A DNA stretch of 6,083 nt from assembly GCA_035545255.1 (NCBI GenBank), contig DASZYR010000102.1, positions 1-6,083 of the forward strand, read 5' to 3'. The notes under the pieces are model-generated. The model did no database searches and was not told where the DNA came from. It worked only from the letters and a program-made list of their open reading frames with translations. A program made the translations under genes and the position numbers. Below, in pieces: positions 1 through 5,626 of this stretch (the first letter of the stretch is position 1; each line of letters starts with the position of its first letter). The DNA is from Dokdonella_A sp035545255. Lineage in GTDB: Bacteria > Pseudomonadota > Gammaproteobacteria > Xanthomonadales > Rhodanobacteraceae.

Positions 1-1
1 C

Positions 2-319
2 AAGCGCCTCCACTACGGCACGAATCCGCGCATTCCTGCCCTGCTCTGCCTCGCCGACGACGGCTGGATCGTCAGCTCGCACGAGAATCAGGCCCGGCGC
101 ACGCGCTTCCCGCTCGGCGAGCACGGCTACGACGACGACGATCCGGCGATGCGCGCGCTGTTCGTCGCGCATGGGCCCGCGTTCAAGCGAGGGCTACGCG
201 TCGCGGAATTCGACAATGTCGACGTCTATCCGCTGCTGGCGCATATGCTCGCGATCGAGCCGGCGGCGAACGACGGCGACTATGCGGCTGTGGCCAATAT
301 CTTGCGGAACGAGAGGTAA
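2..319 (+). CDS. Nucleotide pyrophosphatase/phosphodiesterase (ENPP-like), C-terminal fragment
   Basis: The gene enters from the left edge. The visible 105 residues read in frame from base 2 to the TAA at 317-319. They look like the C-terminal part of bacterial nucleotide pyrophosphatase/phosphodiesterases of the alkaline phosphatase superfamily, which hydrolyse nucleotide or phosphodiester bonds with two zinc ions, usually in the periplasm. The supporting signature is 'GEHGYDDDDPAMRALF' (fragment residues 39-54), then 'AHGPAFKRG' (56-64) and 'FDNVDVYPLLAHML' (70-83). In characterised family members the His of this HGYD-type motif, here His41, is a zinc ligand. The ending 'PAANDGD' also fits the family. 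The nucleophile Thr and the other ligands lie upstream of the window, so activity cannot be judged. Family assignment is good; the exact substrate is unknown. Confidence 0.85.
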   Translation, partial: KRLHYGTNPRIPALLCLADDGWIVSSHENQARRTRFPLGEHGYDDDDPAMRALFVAHGPAFKRGLRVAEFDNVDVYPLLAHMLAIEPAANDGDYAAVANILRNER

Positions 320-349
320 CCGCGCCAAGTCATGACTTTGGACAAACCC

Positions 350-391
350 AAAAAAGAACCGCCAGGATATGCGAAGCTGTCTGGCATTTTT
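350..391 (+). terminator. Candidate intrinsic terminator after the phosphodiesterase gene
   Basis: GCCAG at 361-365 pairs with CTGGC at 381-385 (5-bp stem, 15-nt loop) and is followed by ATTTTTA at 386-392. An A-run at 350-355 precedes the stem, so a weak terminator on the minus strand is also possible. The stem is short and the loop long, so efficiency would be modest. Its place 42 nt after the TAA of the upstream gene supports the call. The rest of the 320-460 gap shows no convincing promoter. Confidence 0.4.
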
Positions 392-460
392 ACCCGCGTT
401 CAACCTTCGTTGTCATCCGCGAGGCACAGGCGCCATCACGCAAGGTAGAAGACTGGAATC

Positions 461-991
461 ATGCTTACAGTTTCTTTTCTCGAGACCGGCGGCTTCGCCG
501 TAGGCACGCTTCATTGTCGCGATCCCGAAACCGGGACAGACCGGTTCGTCTATTCGACCTCCGGCTCGATCGCTGAAGCGGAACAGAGGTGCACGGTCGC
601 GGCAAGTCGCTTGCCGGCGACCTACGTCATTGCCGATCCGAGACTCAAGCCCGCTTACTGGGCAGGCCGGCGTGATCCACGCTTCATTGTGAGCCGCAAT
701 CCGGACGGCTCCGCATTCGATGGCGACAGCACAACTTGTGCCGAGCCTCGTCTACTTCAATGCGCCCTGGAGAACGGCTGGATCGTTCTTGGGATGTCCA
801 TAGGCTGGCATGGCCAACAACCTAATCCGCTGCCGGATTTCCCGCGAGATCCAACGGGACGCTACATGCGCCGCTGTCCAAGCTGTCAGGCAAATGTCGG
901 CGCGCTGATGCAAAGCATCAACATATCGCATCAATACAACGACTCACTGCATGAGATGTCAACTTCCAAGCGTAGGCCAGCGCAAGCATAG
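461..991 (+). CDS. Putative small standalone deaminase-fold protein (CAE...CxxC)
   Basis: This 176-residue protein has no signal peptide or membrane segment and is not one I recognise by name. It carries Cys93-Ala94-Glu95-Pro96 followed by a helix-like stretch (97-106), and Cys139-Pro-Ser-Cys142 followed by another helix-like stretch (143-153). A [HC]AE motif followed by CxxC is the zinc and catalytic signature of the cytidine-deaminase-like fold. 'CAEP' with Cys replacing the usual His recalls the YwqJ-related and other toxin-associated deaminase families. The N-terminal 60 residues contain strand-like stretches that could form the first sheet. The spacing of 43 residues between Glu95 and Cys139 is longer than in housekeeping cytidine deaminases, and the Pro usually preceding CxxC is Arg here. 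No clear Shine-Dalgarno lies near ATG 461; AAGG at 442-445 is too far upstream. Rare codons (AGA, AGG, ATA, CTA) are more frequent than in the hut genes, suggesting a different origin. The gene ends 2 nt before the VOC gene, so the two are probably co-transcribed. The fold is an inference; the alternative is an unrelated zinc-binding protein. Confidence 0.6.
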   Translation: MLTVSFLETGGFAVGTLHCRDPETGTDRFVYSTSGSIAEAEQRCTVAASRLPATYVIADPRLKPAYWAGRRDPRFIVSRNPDGSAFDGDSTTCAEPRLLQCALENGWIVLGMSIGWHGQQPNPLPDFPRDPTGRYMRRCPSCQANVGALMQSINISHQYNDSLHEMSTSKRRPAQA

Positions 992-993
992 TC

Positions 994-1383
994 ATGAAAC
1001 GCACCTGGACGATCATCGGCGTCGCAAACGTCCGCCGGAGCTTCTCCTGGTATCGATCGCTCTTCGACTTGCCGCCCGCAGAGCCCGCGCACGACTACTT
1101 CGGTCAGATTGTCGACACGGACGGAACGGTGCTGCTTTGCCTGCACGAATGGGGCGCTCACGAACATCCGACGCTCGCGAGCCCCGATCGGGCCGAGCCA
1201 GGCAATGGCCTTCTGCTGTTCTTCCGCGTCGATGATTTCGATCAAGCCTTGCCGAGAGCCCGCTCGCTCGTCGCGGCTCTCGAGGAAGAGCCCAGCGTCA
1301 ATCCCAATACGGGGACGAAAGAATTCGCATTGCGCGATCCCGATGGGTATTACGTCATGGTGAGCGCACTGTCTTCCGCCTGA
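994..1383 (+). CDS. VOC superfamily protein (glyoxalase/bleomycin-resistance fold)
   Basis: The 129-residue product has the single-subunit layout of vicinal oxygen chelate proteins: a first beta-alpha unit with 'IIGVANVRRSFSWYRSLF' (7-24), a central strand block around 'GLLLFFRVDDFDQAL' and the closing 'FALRDPDGYYVMVS' (111-124). Such proteins usually dimerise. Family functions range from metal-dependent isomerases and dioxygenases to metal-free ligand-sequestering resistance proteins. Here the usual metal-ligand positions appear replaced: Trp5 where the first strand often has His, and Met122 where the last strand often has Glu. A metal-free binding role is therefore more likely than glyoxalase I activity. 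The start follows the upstream stop by 2 nt and has no evident ribosome binding site, which suggests translational coupling to the 461-991 gene. Only 34 nt separate its stop from the convergent stop of hutF, with no clear terminator between. Substrate unknown. Confidence 0.88.
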   Translation: MKRTWTIIGVANVRRSFSWYRSLFDLPPAEPAHDYFGQIVDTDGTVLLCLHEWGAHEHPTLASPDRAEPGNGLLLFFRVDDFDQALPRARSLVAALEEEPSVNPNTGTKEFALRDPDGYYVMVSALSSA

Positions 1384-1417
1384 CGCTTCATCCGAAACGA
1401 CACTGCGTCTACGCGAC

Positions 1418-2782
1418 TCAGCCGGACGCCGCAAGCCTCCGCACGGTCTCGCGATAGCGCGCCGCGATGCGATCCTCGTCGCGATGCCGGAATCCGTCGA
1501 CGATCGTCTCGCCGGCGACGACGACGGAGCGAACGAGATTCTCATTGCCGGCGAAGATCCACGTATCGATCGCATTCGACGCATCGCGGCCGGCGAGCAG
1601 CGGCGAGGCGTCGTCGAGCACGACGAAGTCCGCGCGCGACGCTGTCGCGAGCGTTGCGATCGGCGTCGCGGACGCTTGGGCGCCGCCGGCGAGCGCGTGA
1701 CGGAACAGCGTCCCGCCCGTATCGGGCGACGCGCGCGATGCGCTGACGTTGCGGCGCCGCGTCGCGAGGCGCTGGCCGTATTCGAGCCAGCGCAACTCCT
1801 CGACGACCGATACCGAGATGTGGCTGTCCGATCCGATGCCGATCCGTCCGCCGGCATCGAGATACGGCTTCAGCGGAAAGAGGCCGTCGCCGAGATTCGC
1901 CTCGGTCGTCGGACAAAGTCCCGCGACGGCGCCGCTCGCGGCGAGGCGGCTCGTTTCCGCGTCGCTCAAATGCGTCGCATGGACGAGGCACCAGTGCGCG
2001 TCGACCGGCGCGTGATCGAGCAGCCAGTCGACCGGCCGCGCATTGCGGATCGCGAGGCAGTCCTGCACTTCGCCGATCTGTTCGGCGACGTGAATGTGGA
2101 TCGGCCGATCGCGTACCAGCGCGGATTCGAGCAATTCGCGCATCGCCGCTTCGGGAACCGCGCGCAGCGAATGCAATGCGACGCCGACGCGCACGAGCGG
2201 CGATTCGAGCGCGATCAGGCGTTCGAGCAGGCCGAGATATCCGTCCAGATCGAAGCGGAAACGACGCTGCCGTTCGGAGAGCGGACGGCCGTCGAAGCCG
2301 CCCGTCATGTACAGCGTCGGCAGCAGCGTGATGCCGATGCCGGCTTCGCGCGCGGCCTCGATCAGCGCAAGCGACATCGCCGCGGGATCGGCATACGGTC
2401 GGCCATCGGGCTGGTGGTGCAGATAGTGGAACTCGCAGACCTGCGTGTAGCCCGCTTTCAGCATCTCGACGTAGAGCTGCGCCGCGATCGCGCGCAACTC
2501 GTCGGGACCGATGCTTCCCGCGAACGCGTACATGACTTCGCGCCACGTCCAGAAGCTGTCGTCGGAGTGCGACTGGCGTTCGGCGAGCCCGGCCATCGCG
2601 CGCTGGAACGCGTGCGAATGGAGGTTCGGCATGCCGGGCAGCACGTAGCGCGCGGAAAGATCGGCGGCTCCGCTCGATGCGCCGATGCCGGCGATCCGGC
2701 CCTCTTCGATGTCGAGCATGACGCCGGAGGCGAATCCGTTTCCTGACCATGCATGATCGGCGTGAATCCGTCGGTGCGCCAT
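1418..2782 (-). CDS. hutF: Formimidoylglutamate deiminase HutF
   Basis: HutF hydrolyses N-formimino-L-glutamate to N-formyl-L-glutamate and ammonia in the five-step histidine degradation route; N-formylglutamate is then cleaved by HutG. The 454-residue product has the usual length and is a cytosolic zinc-dependent amidohydrolase. Visible active-site elements in order are His55-x-His57 in 'NLHSHAFQRAMAG', His204 in 'VALHSLRAV', His231 and Glu234 in 'HIHVAEQ', His268 in 'CLVHATHL', and Asp319 in 'GIGSDSHISVS'. These match in order and spacing the metal-binding and catalytic residues described for Pseudomonas HutF. The start is the ATG at 2782-2780, preceded by a perfect AAGGAGG 5 nt upstream. 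The reading frame stays open for about 1.7 kb further upstream, antisense to the ClC gene; that extension is rejected. It is divergent from the ClC-hutI pair and convergent with the VOC gene. All key residues are present, so it should be functional. Confidence 0.96.
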   Translation of the reverse strand: MAHRRIHADHAWSGNGFASGVMLDIEEGRIAGIGASSGAADLSARYVLPGMPNLHSHAFQRAMAGLAERQSHSDDSFWTWREVMYAFAGSIGPDELRAIAAQLYVEMLKAGYTQVCEFHYLHHQPDGRPYADPAAMSLALIEAAREAGIGITLLPTLYMTGGFDGRPLSERQRRFRFDLDGYLGLLERLIALESPLVRVGVALHSLRAVPEAAMRELLESALVRDRPIHIHVAEQIGEVQDCLAIRNARPVDWLLDHAPVDAHWCLVHATHLSDAETSRLAASGAVAGLCPTTEANLGDGLFPLKPYLDAGGRIGIGSDSHISVSVVEELRWLEYGQRLATRRRNVSASRASPDTGGTLFRHALAGGAQASATPIATLATASRADFVVLDDASPLLAGRDASNAIDTWIFAGNENLVRSVVVAGETIVDGFRHRDEDRIAARYRETVRRLAASG

Positions 2783-2787
2783 CGGTT

Positions 2788-2794
2788 CCTCCTT
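2788..2794 (-). promoter_or_regulatory. Strong Shine-Dalgarno sequence of hutF
   Basis: On the minus strand AAGGAGG is followed by AACCG and then the hutF ATG (2782-2780). The 5-nt spacing and near-ideal anti-16S complementarity fix the hutF start. The site partly overlaps the 3' arm of the inverted repeat at 2791-2807. Confidence 0.85.
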
Positions 2795-2807
2795 GCGACG
2801 TGCAAGG
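2791..2807. promoter_or_regulatory. 17-bp inverted repeat in the hutF leader: possible operator or SD-masking hairpin
   Basis: CCTTGC at 2791-2796 and GCAAGG at 2802-2807 are perfect inverted 6-bp arms around GACGT. As DNA, the site sits between the likely hutF -10 region and the ATG, a usual repressor position. Its CTTG...CAAG ends resemble HutC-type hut operators recalled from Pseudomonas, although the centre and length differ. As RNA in the hutF transcript, the same arms form a 6-bp hairpin whose 3' arm includes the first AAGG of the Shine-Dalgarno sequence. Which reading is right cannot be decided from sequence. Confidence 0.45.
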
Positions 2808-2833
2808 CTAGCTGCCGGCGGCGCCTGTTTCCA
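2805..2833 (-). promoter_or_regulatory. Candidate sigma70-type promoter of hutF
   Basis: On the minus strand TGGAAA (2833-2828) as -35 is separated by 17 nt from TAGCCT (2810-2805) as -10. The -10 keeps the most conserved T1, A2 and T6 but only 3 of 6 consensus bases; the -35 keeps 4 of 6. Transcription would begin inside the inverted repeat at 2791-2807. The match is weak and is supported mainly by spacing and location. Confidence 0.25.
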
Positions 2834-2875
2834 GCGCGCTCGCCACCGCGCTTGCCGGCACGCGCGATGACGGTT

Positions 2876-2884
2876 TGCAATAAT
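2876..2884 (+). promoter_or_regulatory. Extended -10 element placing the transcript start at the ClC ATG
   Basis: TGCAATAAT contains an upstream TG, one base, then AATAAT (5 of 6 to TATAAT) at 2879-2884. It stands out against the very GC-rich flanks. The expected transcription start, 6-7 nt downstream, falls on or next to the ATG at 2891, which would give a leaderless mRNA. No good -35 is present; TTGCCG at 2852-2857 lies 21 nt upstream. Extended -10 promoters can work without one. Confidence 0.45.
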
Positions 2885-2890
2885 CGCGCG

Positions 2891-4282
2891 ATGCAGGCGC
2901 CCGACGCGAACGAATCCCCCACGCGCATCAAGACGCTGCTCGGGCACGACTTCTTCGCGCCGGCGCAATGGCAGCGCCGCGCGGCGCTCTGGACCGGCGG
3001 CATCCTCGTCGGCCTCGCGGCGATCGCGTTCGCGCGAGCCAGCGATTTCGCGTATCGCGGCTTTCGCGCCATCGTTGCGATTTCGCCGTGGCTGCCGCTC
3101 GTCGTCACGCCGGCCGTGTTCGCGCTGCTCGCCTGGCTGACGCAGGGCGTGCTGAAGCCGACGCGCGGCAGCGGCATTCCGCAGGTGATCGCGACGCTCG
3201 GCGTCGAGGACGCGGGATTCCGCAGCCGCATGCTTTCTCTGCCCGTCTCGCTCGGCAAGATCGCCCTGACGCTGCTCGGGCTTCTCGGCGGCGCCTCGAT
3301 CGGACGCGAAGGTCCGACCGTGCACGTCGGCGCGGGGCTCATGTATGCGATCGGAAGGCGCTTCGGCTTCTCCGACCCGAAGGCGATCTCGCGCTTCGTC
3401 CTCGCCGGCGGCGGCGCCGGCATCGCGGCCGCGTTCAATACGCCGCTCGCCGGCGTCGTCTTCGCGATCGAGGAGCTTTCGGGCACCTACGAGCACCGCT
3501 TCAGCGGCATCGTGCTGACGGCCGTGATCTTCGCCGGCATCGTCTCGCTCGGCGTGCTCGGCGATTACGCGTATTTCGGCCGCGTCGACGCCGTGCTGCC
3601 GCTCGGCCGCAGCTGGATCGCGATCGTGCTCTGCGGCATCTGCGGCGGGCTCGGCGGCGGTCTCTTCGCGCGCGCGATCCTGCTGTCGGATCGTCCGCTC
3701 GCGCGCGTCCGCTCGATCAGGGAGAAGAGTCCGATCGCGTTCGCGGCGGCGTGCGGCCTCGCGCTCGCGCTGATCGGCGTCGCGAGCGGCTCGACGGTCT
3801 ACGGCACCGGCTATGCGGAGGCGCACGGGCTCGTGCAATCGACACAGGGTGCAGCGGCCGCGTTCGGCCTTCTGAAGCTCGCCGCGAACGTCCTCTCGTA
3901 CTGGGCCGGTATTCCGGGCGGCATCTTCTCGCCGGCGCTCGCGGTCGGAGCCGGCATGGGACACACGCTCGCAGGATTCCTGCCCGCAGCCGACGCATCG
4001 GCGGTCGTGCTCCTCGGCATGGCCTCCTTCCTCGCTGGCGTCACGCAAGCACCGATCACGGCCGCCGTGATCTCGCTCGAGCTCACGGCGAACCAGAACG
4101 TCGTGATTCCGCTGATGGCGGTCTGCCTGCTTTCTCGCGGCATCGCTTCGCTCGTTTCTCCCAAGCCGGTCTATCGGGCGTTTGCCGATCGGCTGATCGA
4201 GGATTTCGAGCATTCGCGCGCCGATGAAATCGCTGGCGCTGCCGCCGCGCCGTCCACCGACAAGGGAAACGATCCGCGATGA
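2891..4282 (+). CDS. ClC-family chloride/proton antiporter
   Basis: This 463-residue inner-membrane protein of the ClC family has the length of CBS-less bacterial members and no C-terminal CBS pair. All signature sites are visible: GSGIPQ (93-98, with the chloride-coordinating Ser94), GREGP (138-142, gating Glu140), 'NTPLAGVVFAIEELSG' (183-198, with Glu195 at the internal proton-glutamate position of E. coli ClcA), GGIFSP (343-348), and Tyr428 in 'KPVYRAF', matching the inner-gate Tyr. Ser in GSGIP together with both glutamates predicts Cl-/H+ exchange rather than a channel or nitrate transporter. Hydrophobic segments recur from about residue 33 to 420. The frame is open upstream to ATG 2753 and has another ATG at 2867, but those add an Arg/Pro-rich, non-family N-terminus with no ribosome binding site; ATG 2891 fits the -10 element. 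The stop overlaps the hutI start (ATGA at 4279-4282), indicating translational coupling. The physiological link to histidine breakdown is unproven. Confidence 0.93.
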   Translation: MQAPDANESPTRIKTLLGHDFFAPAQWQRRAALWTGGILVGLAAIAFARASDFAYRGFRAIVAISPWLPLVVTPAVFALLAWLTQGVLKPTRGSGIPQVIATLGVEDAGFRSRMLSLPVSLGKIALTLLGLLGGASIGREGPTVHVGAGLMYAIGRRFGFSDPKAISRFVLAGGGAGIAAAFNTPLAGVVFAIEELSGTYEHRFSGIVLTAVIFAGIVSLGVLGDYAYFGRVDAVLPLGRSWIAIVLCGICGGLGGGLFARAILLSDRPLARVRSIREKSPIAFAAACGLALALIGVASGSTVYGTGYAEAHGLVQSTQGAAAAFGLLKLAANVLSYWAGIPGGIFSPALAVGAGMGHTLAGFLPAADASAVVLLGMASFLAGVTQAPITAAVISLELTANQNVVIPLMAVCLLSRGIASLVSPKPVYRAFADRLIEDFEHSRADEIAGAAAAPSTDKGNDPR

Positions 4283-5511
4283 CGCAACGCTGGGATTCGC
4301 TTCTGCTCGACTGCCGTCTCGCGACGATGAGCGCGACCGGCAAACCTTACGGCGCGATCGACCGTGCCGCGTTCGGCTGGCGCGACGGCAGAATCGCATT
4401 CGCGGGTCCGATGGACGAGCTGCCGGGCGCGCCGGAAACGCTCGCGCGCGAGTTGCGATCGGTCGCAGGCGCATGGATCACGCCGGGCCTCGTCGACTGC
4501 CACACGCATCTCGTGTTCGGCGGCGATCGCGCGAGCGAGTTCGAGCAGCGCCTTGGCGGCGCGAGCTACGAGGACATCGCGAAAGCGGGCGGCGGCATCC
4601 TCTCGACCGTGCGCGCGACGCGCGAGGCGGACGAGGATTCGCTGTTCGCGCAATCGCTGCCGCGTGCGCGCGCGCTCGTCGCCGACGGCGCCACGACGAT
4701 CGAGATCAAGTCCGGCTACGGGCTCGATCTCGACAGCGAGCGGCGCATGCTGCGCGTCGCGCGCCGCATCGGCGAGGCACTCGGCATCGGCGTCAGCACG
4801 ACGCTGCTCGCCGCGCACGCGCTGCCGCCGGAGTTCGCCGGGCGGAGCGATGCCTATATCGACGAGATCTGCGCGTCGATCTTGCCGGCGATCGCGCGCG
4901 AAGGGCTTGCCGACGGCGTCGATGCGTTCTGCGAGCGCATCGCGTTCTCGCCGGAAGAGACGCGCCGCGTGTTCGAGCGCGCTCGCGAGCTCGGGCTTCC
5001 GGTCAAGCTGCACGCGGACCAGCTTTCCGATCTTGGCGGCGCGGCGCTCGCTGCCTCGTTCGGCGCGCGCTCGGCCGAGCATCTCGAGCACGCGAGCGAG
5101 GACGGCGTGCGCGCGATGGCCGCGAGCGGCAGCGTCGCCGTGCTGCTGCCGGGTGCGTATTACGCGCTCCGCGAGACGAAGCTGCCGCCGATCGCGAAAT
5201 TCCGCGAGGCCGGCGTGCCGATCGCGATCGCGACCGATCTCAATCCCGGTACCTCGCCGCTGCTTTCGCTGCGGCTTGCGATGAGCATGGCGTGCACGCT
5301 GTTCCGCCTCACGCCCGAAGAGTCGCTGCGCGGCGCGACCGTCAACGCGGCGCGCGCGCTCGGCTTCGACGACCGCGGCGTCCTCGCGGTCGGACGGCGG
5401 GCGGATTTCGTCGTCTGGAACATCGAGCGTCCCGCCGATCTCTGCTACTGGATCGGCGGCGCGCTGGCGAGTCGCGTCGTCGCCGGAGGCCGCACCGTCG
5501 CCGGAAGCTAG
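4279..5511 (+). CDS. hutI: Imidazolonepropionase HutI
   Basis: HutI hydrolyses 4-imidazolone-5-propanoate to N-formimino-L-glutamate, the third step of histidine degradation and the step that supplies the substrate of HutF. The 410 residues match the family length, and the protein is a cytosolic metal-dependent amidohydrolase. Seen in order are 'TPGLVDCHTHLVFGGDR' (68-84, metal ligands His75 and His77), 'TIEIKSGYGLD' (140-150), 'LAAHALPPEF' (177-186), His245 in 'KLHADQLSDLGG', His268 in 'SAEHLEHAS', and 'ATDLNPGTSP' (318-327) with Asp320 as the predicted metal and catalytic Asp. The ending 'GRRADFVVWN...' is the usual small beta-domain return. The start overlaps the ClC stop by 4 nt, and AAGGGAA at 4262-4268 lies about 10 nt upstream as a usable ribosome binding site. 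It ends near a REP-like hairpin pair. Nothing indicates damage. Confidence 0.96.
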   Translation: MTQRWDSLLLDCRLATMSATGKPYGAIDRAAFGWRDGRIAFAGPMDELPGAPETLARELRSVAGAWITPGLVDCHTHLVFGGDRASEFEQRLGGASYEDIAKAGGGILSTVRATREADEDSLFAQSLPRARALVADGATTIEIKSGYGLDLDSERRMLRVARRIGEALGIGVSTTLLAAHALPPEFAGRSDAYIDEICASILPAIAREGLADGVDAFCERIAFSPEETRRVFERARELGLPVKLHADQLSDLGGAALAASFGARSAEHLEHASEDGVRAMAASGSVAVLLPGAYYALRETKLPPIAKFREAGVPIAIATDLNPGTSPLLSLRLAMSMACTLFRLTPEESLRGATVNAARALGFDDRGVLAVGRRADFVVWNIERPADLCYWIGGALASRVVAGGRTVAGS

Positions 5512-5570
5512 TGAGGCTTGCGATGAATCCGCCTGCCGTCGTTCCTGCGGAAGCGGGAATCCAGCGCCTT

Positions 5571-5596
5571 GAATGCATATGCAGAATGCATATGCA
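5571..5596. repeat. Two tandem copies of a 13-bp unit filling the spacer of the REP pair
   Basis: GAATGCATATGCA occurs at 5571-5583 and again at 5584-5596 with no mismatch. Each unit contains the 10-bp perfect palindrome TGCATATGCA. The two copies account for exactly the sequence between the two REP arms. The block is AT-rich compared with its surroundings. Confidence 0.9.
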
Positions 5597-5606
5597 AAGT
5601 CACTGG

Positions 5607-5626
5607 GTCCCCGCTTTCGCGGGGAC
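5607..5626. terminator. REP hairpin likely acting as transcript end between convergent genes
   Basis: GTCCCCGC (5607-5614) and GCGGGGAC (5619-5626) form an 8-bp GC-rich stem with a TTTC loop, the strongest hairpin between hutI (+) and the convergent exported-protein gene (-). No T-run follows on either strand, so it is not a classical intrinsic terminator. REP hairpins are known to stabilise mRNA 3' ends or promote termination, and that role is inferred here. Outside the element, 5512-5536 and 5631-5700 show no recognisable feature. Confidence 0.35.

Noticed and set aside
194..403. Minus-strand 69-residue ORF across the phosphodiesterase end and the gap
   Set aside because: It overlaps a conserved coding end and the terminator-like hairpin; no motif or ribosome binding site.
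410..451. Possible promoter for the 461-991 gene (TTGTCA at 410-415)
   Set aside because: The -35 match is good, but no acceptable -10 lies 16-19 nt downstream.
1384..1417. Possible bidirectional terminator between the VOC gene and hutF
   Set aside because: Only a 4-bp stem with a 2-nt loop can be drawn and no T-run is present on either strand.
931..1857. Minus-strand open frame of 308 residues spanning the VOC gene and the 3' part of hutF
   Set aside because: It crosses two well-supported genes and its sequence is low-complexity Arg/Ser.
2753..2890. N-terminal extension of the ClC gene to ATG 2753 or ATG 2867
   Set aside because: The added residues are Arg/Pro-rich and unlike family N-termini. 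They overlap the start of hutF and lie across its promoter region, and no ribosome binding site precedes these ATGs.
2783..4474. Open frame on the minus strand continuing hutF about 1.7 kb upstream, antisense to the ClC gene and the start of hutI
   Set aside because: It is Arg/Ala/Asp-rich, low-complexity protein typical of an antisense shadow in GC-rich DNA. hutF has a perfect ribosome binding site at its own ATG, and the ClC protein on the other strand is clearly real.
4171..5091. Minus-strand open frame of 306 residues opposite hutI
   Set aside because: Antisense shadow with strongly biased composition. HutI on the opposite strand has all catalytic motifs.
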